Shown here piece after piece: positions 5,247 to 6,922 of a stretch of 6,922 nucleotides of DNA. Positions within the stretch are counted from its first letter, which is position 1, and each line of letters opens with the position of its first letter. The stretch comes from an uncultured Eubacteriales bacterium (GTDB taxonomy: Bacteria > Bacillota > Clostridia > Lachnospirales > Lachnospiraceae), in NCBI GenBank assembly GCA_900549105.1, contig URND01000140.1:1-6922 (forward strand), read 5' to 3'. Under the pieces are notes generated by a model. That model searched no databases and was not told where the DNA came from. It worked only from the letters and a program-made list of their open reading frames with translations. Position numbers and translations under genes: made by a program.

Positions 5247-6077
5247 ATGGATGAGAAAATGATTGTAAAGTTAAAAAAACTTTTTGACGATATTATTCAT
5301 ATATCAGAAGATGGAGAAATGGAATTTTGGTATGCAAGAGAATTGCAGCCTTTATTGGGATATTCCAGATGGGAGAATTTTGAATTAGTTATAAAGAAAG
5401 CTATGGTATCCTGTGAAAATGCCGGAGGAAATGTAGAAGATCATTTTCGTGGCGTCACGAAAATGATTAGACTAGCTAAAAATGCGGAAAGAGGTGTTAA
5501 AGATTATGCTTTGACCAGATATGCCTGTTATTTGATCGCTCAAAATGGGGATTCAAGAAAAAATGAGATTGCTTTTGCACAGAGTTATTTTGCTGTTCAA
5601 ACGAGAAAACAGGAAATTATTGAAGACAGGATTCAACTGATTGAGCGGTTAAGTGCGAGAGAAAAACTAAAGGAATCTGAGAAAAGATTATCGCAGAATA
5701 TTTATGAGCGAGGGGTAGATGATGCAGGCTTTGGGAGGATAAGATCCAAAGGAGACCAAGCACTTTTTGGTGGCTTTACGACCAAGGATATGAAAGCACG
5801 GATAGGAGTAAAAGAAAGCAGACCTCTGGCAGATTTTCTTCCAACATTGACAATAGCGGCAAAAAATCTGTCAACAGAAATGACAAATTATAATGTTGAG
5901 CAGAAAGATTTATATGGTGAGTCACCTATTACAGAGGAACATGTACAAAACAATTTAAGTGTCCGGGAAATGCTAAAACAAAGAGGAATAAAACCGGAAA
6001 ATTTGCCTCCGGCGGAGGATTTGAAAAAGCTGGAGAGAAAGGTTAAGAAGGATGAGAAAAAATTAATGGGAAAATAA
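5247..6077 (+). CDS. dinD: DNA damage-inducible protein D (DinD)
   Basis: The protein has 276 residues, close to E. coli DinD (about 274). Residues 25-120 match the DinD core: WYARELQPLLGYSRWENF, then CENAGGNVEDHF (56-67), then KDYALTRYACYLIAQNGD (85-102) and SYFAVQTRKQE (113-123). The first part resembles the BRO-N/antirepressor-type DNA-binding domain. The middle (about 124-155) is charged and probably helical. YERGVDDAGFGRIRSKGDQALFGG (from 153) is another family block, and the tail is lysine-rich. E. coli DinD is LexA-controlled and inhibits RecA strand exchange, disassembling RecA filaments. It acts in the cytoplasm on DNA. Here it follows an AbiEi-type gene by 14 bases with its own AAGGAG (5235-5240), so the two are co-transcribed. 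No LexA box is visible at the operon promoter. A role as the effector of a toxin-antitoxin-like pair is an inference. Confidence 0.93.
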   Translation: MDEKMIVKLKKLFDDIIHISEDGEMEFWYARELQPLLGYSRWENFELVIKKAMVSCENAGGNVEDHFRGVTKMIRLAKNAERGVKDYALTRYACYLIAQNGDSRKNEIAFAQSYFAVQTRKQEIIEDRIQLIERLSAREKLKESEKRLSQNIYERGVDDAGFGRIRSKGDQALFGGFTTKDMKARIGVKESRPLADFLPTLTIAAKNLSTEMTNYNVEQKDLYGESPITEEHVQNNLSVREMLKQRGIKPENLPPAEDLKKLERKVKKDEKKLMGK

Positions 6078-6126
6078 TAGAAGAAACTTGACAGCACTAT
6101 ATATCGGGAAGGTGAAGATGCATCTG

Positions 6127-6163
6127 CGGCGTGGGGCAAGCCCCACAGCCGAGGGTTATTTTT
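6127..6163 (+). terminator. GC-rich hairpin terminator after dinD
   Basis: CGGC-GTGGGG (6127-6136) pairs with CCCCAC-GCCG (6141-6151) around a CAAG tetraloop, with one bulged A at 6147. TTATTTTT (6156-6163) follows after four bases. It lies 49 bases after the dinD stop and just before the end of the convergent trmO gene. The short gap between stem and T-run makes it a little atypical. It is much more GC-rich than the gene before it, so a dispersed palindrome is an alternative. Confidence 0.65.
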
Positions 6164-6165
6164 AA

Positions 6166-6855
6166 TCATAAGTGTTCTATATGAATGACATACAAAACAT
6201 CATTTTCCACCCGAAATTTAATTTCCATTCCGGCAAAGCGAAGACCATAAATTCTTTCCGGGTCATTTTGATAAGAAGGTCTTGGGTCCTGGGCTAAAAG
6301 GGCAAGAAGAGCATTCCGTTTGTCTGCTGGCACTTGTTCCAGAAGTTCCGGCGGACATTCGATGCGGAGAGCGTAATTTTTCAGCGGACCGGCAAAACCT
6401 TCAGAAGCTTCCGGGTGGCTGTCCACATAAGGAAGATAAGGTTTGATATCAAAAATCGGTGTGCCGTCCATTAAATCTGCTCCAAGGATATGGAGTATCG
6501 GGCCGTGCTCTGAATGAAATTCGATGCGTTCGAGGCGCACTGAAGAAAGCCCTATGGGATTTGGACGGAAAGGGGAACGAGTTGCAAAAACGCCCATACG
6601 GGTATTGCCGCCGAGGCGGGGCGGACGCACGGTAGGCGACCAGTTGTTCCGCATACTTTCGGAGAATCCCCAAATCAGCCAGATGTGTGAATAATCTTCC
6701 AGCCCACGGAAAGCATCCGGGTTTCGATATTCCGGTTCAAAAATAATTTCAGCTTTCAAGGCATCGACCAGTCCGCTCTGACGGGGAATACCGAATTTAT
6801 CAGGGAAATCATTGTGGATATGGGCAATGGGTTTTAGGATATATGTGGATTGCAT
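6166..6855 (-). CDS. trmO: tRNA (t6A37) N6-methyltransferase TrmO
   Basis: The protein has 229 residues and resembles E. coli TrmO (YaeB/TsaA). It methylates N6 of threonylcarbamoyladenosine at position 37 of certain tRNAs using S-adenosylmethionine, in the cytoplasm, which tunes decoding. Visible family motifs are PIAHI near the start, FGIPRQSGL (21-29), GLEDYSHIWLIWGF (51-64), and the signature ATRSPFRPNPIGLSSVRL (91-108). DGTPIFDIKPYLPYVD (130-145) and the C-terminal QDPRPSYQNDPERIYGLRFA (189-208) follow. The start is ATG at 6855 with AGAGG (complement of 6864-6868) eight bases upstream. A longer frame reaches TTG at 6903, but the added residues do not fit the family. On the - strand TATAAA (complement of 6908-6913) could be its -10, with the -35 beyond the window edge. 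It is convergent with dinD and shows no functional link to it. Confidence 0.95.
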   Translation of the reverse strand: MQSTYILKPIAHIHNDFPDKFGIPRQSGLVDALKAEIIFEPEYRNPDAFRGLEDYSHIWLIWGFSESMRNNWSPTVRPPRLGGNTRMGVFATRSPFRPNPIGLSSVRLERIEFHSEHGPILHILGADLMDGTPIFDIKPYLPYVDSHPEASEGFAGPLKNYALRIECPPELLEQVPADKRNALLALLAQDPRPSYQNDPERIYGLRFAGMEIKFRVENDVLYVIHIEHL

Positions 6856-6873
6856 AAAAGATACCTCTGATTT

Positions 6874-6891
6874 TGTCAAGATTAGTTGACA
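6874..6891. repeat. Inverted repeat in the trmO leader
   Basis: TGTCAA (6874-6879) and TTGACA (6886-6891) are perfect inverted hexamers six bases apart, placed between the likely trmO -10 and its ribosome binding site. Each arm reads as a -35-like TTGACA on one strand. The - strand copy would place its -10 over the trmO start codon, so it is more likely an operator or a chance dyad than a promoter. Confidence 0.3.
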
Positions 6892-6922
6892 CATTTTCCT
6901 CAAAGATTTTATATCCTATGCA

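Noticed and set aside
6088..6110. TTGACA at 6088-6093 as a promoter
   Set aside because: No -10 hexamer lies 16-18 bases downstream, and the only TATA-like stretch is about five bases away.
5888..6169. 93-codon - strand ORF opposite the dinD 3' end
   Set aside because: It is a shadow of dinD and runs through the GC-rich hairpin. It has no ribosome binding site and is a low-complexity Phe/Ser-rich translation of the lysine-rich tail.
6856..6903. Upstream extension of TrmO from TTG 6903
   Set aside because: The added 16 residues are not family-like, and the ATG at 6855 has its own ribosome binding site.

Overview
The window looks like the chromosome of a spore-forming Firmicute of the Clostridia, most likely Lachnospiraceae or a close relative. 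This rests on the sporulation regulator SpoIIID, a Csp-like subtilase, a CD1871A-type CXXC mini-protein, strong AGGAGG-type ribosome binding sites and the general style of the proteins. The species cannot be told from the sequence. No rRNA, tRNA, CRISPR array or insertion sequence was seen.

Bases 1-1503 (+ strand) hold a tightly coupled redox operon. It has the 3' part of a TlpA/ResA-like thioredoxin gene, a 47-residue membrane mini-protein with a C-terminal CxxC motif, and a NapH/MauN-like polytopic protein with two [4Fe-4S] ferredoxin motifs. The genes overlap by 4 and 14 bases, which suggests translational coupling. Together they look like a path that moves electrons across the membrane to a surface thioredoxin. 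Bases 1508-1832 hold spoIIID, which starts with TTG behind a near-perfect sigma-E promoter. Bases 1927-2187 encode the PTS phosphocarrier HPr. It has its own extended -10 promoter flanked by two dyad symmetries and ends in a clear intrinsic terminator. Bases 2188-2529 carry no convincing gene but contain four hairpins.

Bases 2530-2721 (- strand) encode a 63-residue, two-helix membrane protein. A short divergent region separates it from a 562-residue subtilase (2850-4538, +). The subtilase has an intact Asp/His/Ser triad, no signal peptide and an insert before the catalytic Ser, which is the layout of the Csp germination proteases.

Bases 4599-6163 form the most unusual part: an AT-rich two-gene operon with a strong sigma-A promoter. 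The promoter is overlapped by two 18-base direct repeats. The first gene is an AbiEi-family antitoxin/regulator and the second is DinD, a RecA-modulating SOS protein in E. coli. In the canonical AbiE system the partner is the nucleotidyltransferase toxin AbiEii, so DinD occupies the toxin position here. A GC-rich hairpin closes the operon. The window ends with a convergent gene on the - strand (6166-6855) for the tRNA t6A37 methyltransferase TrmO.
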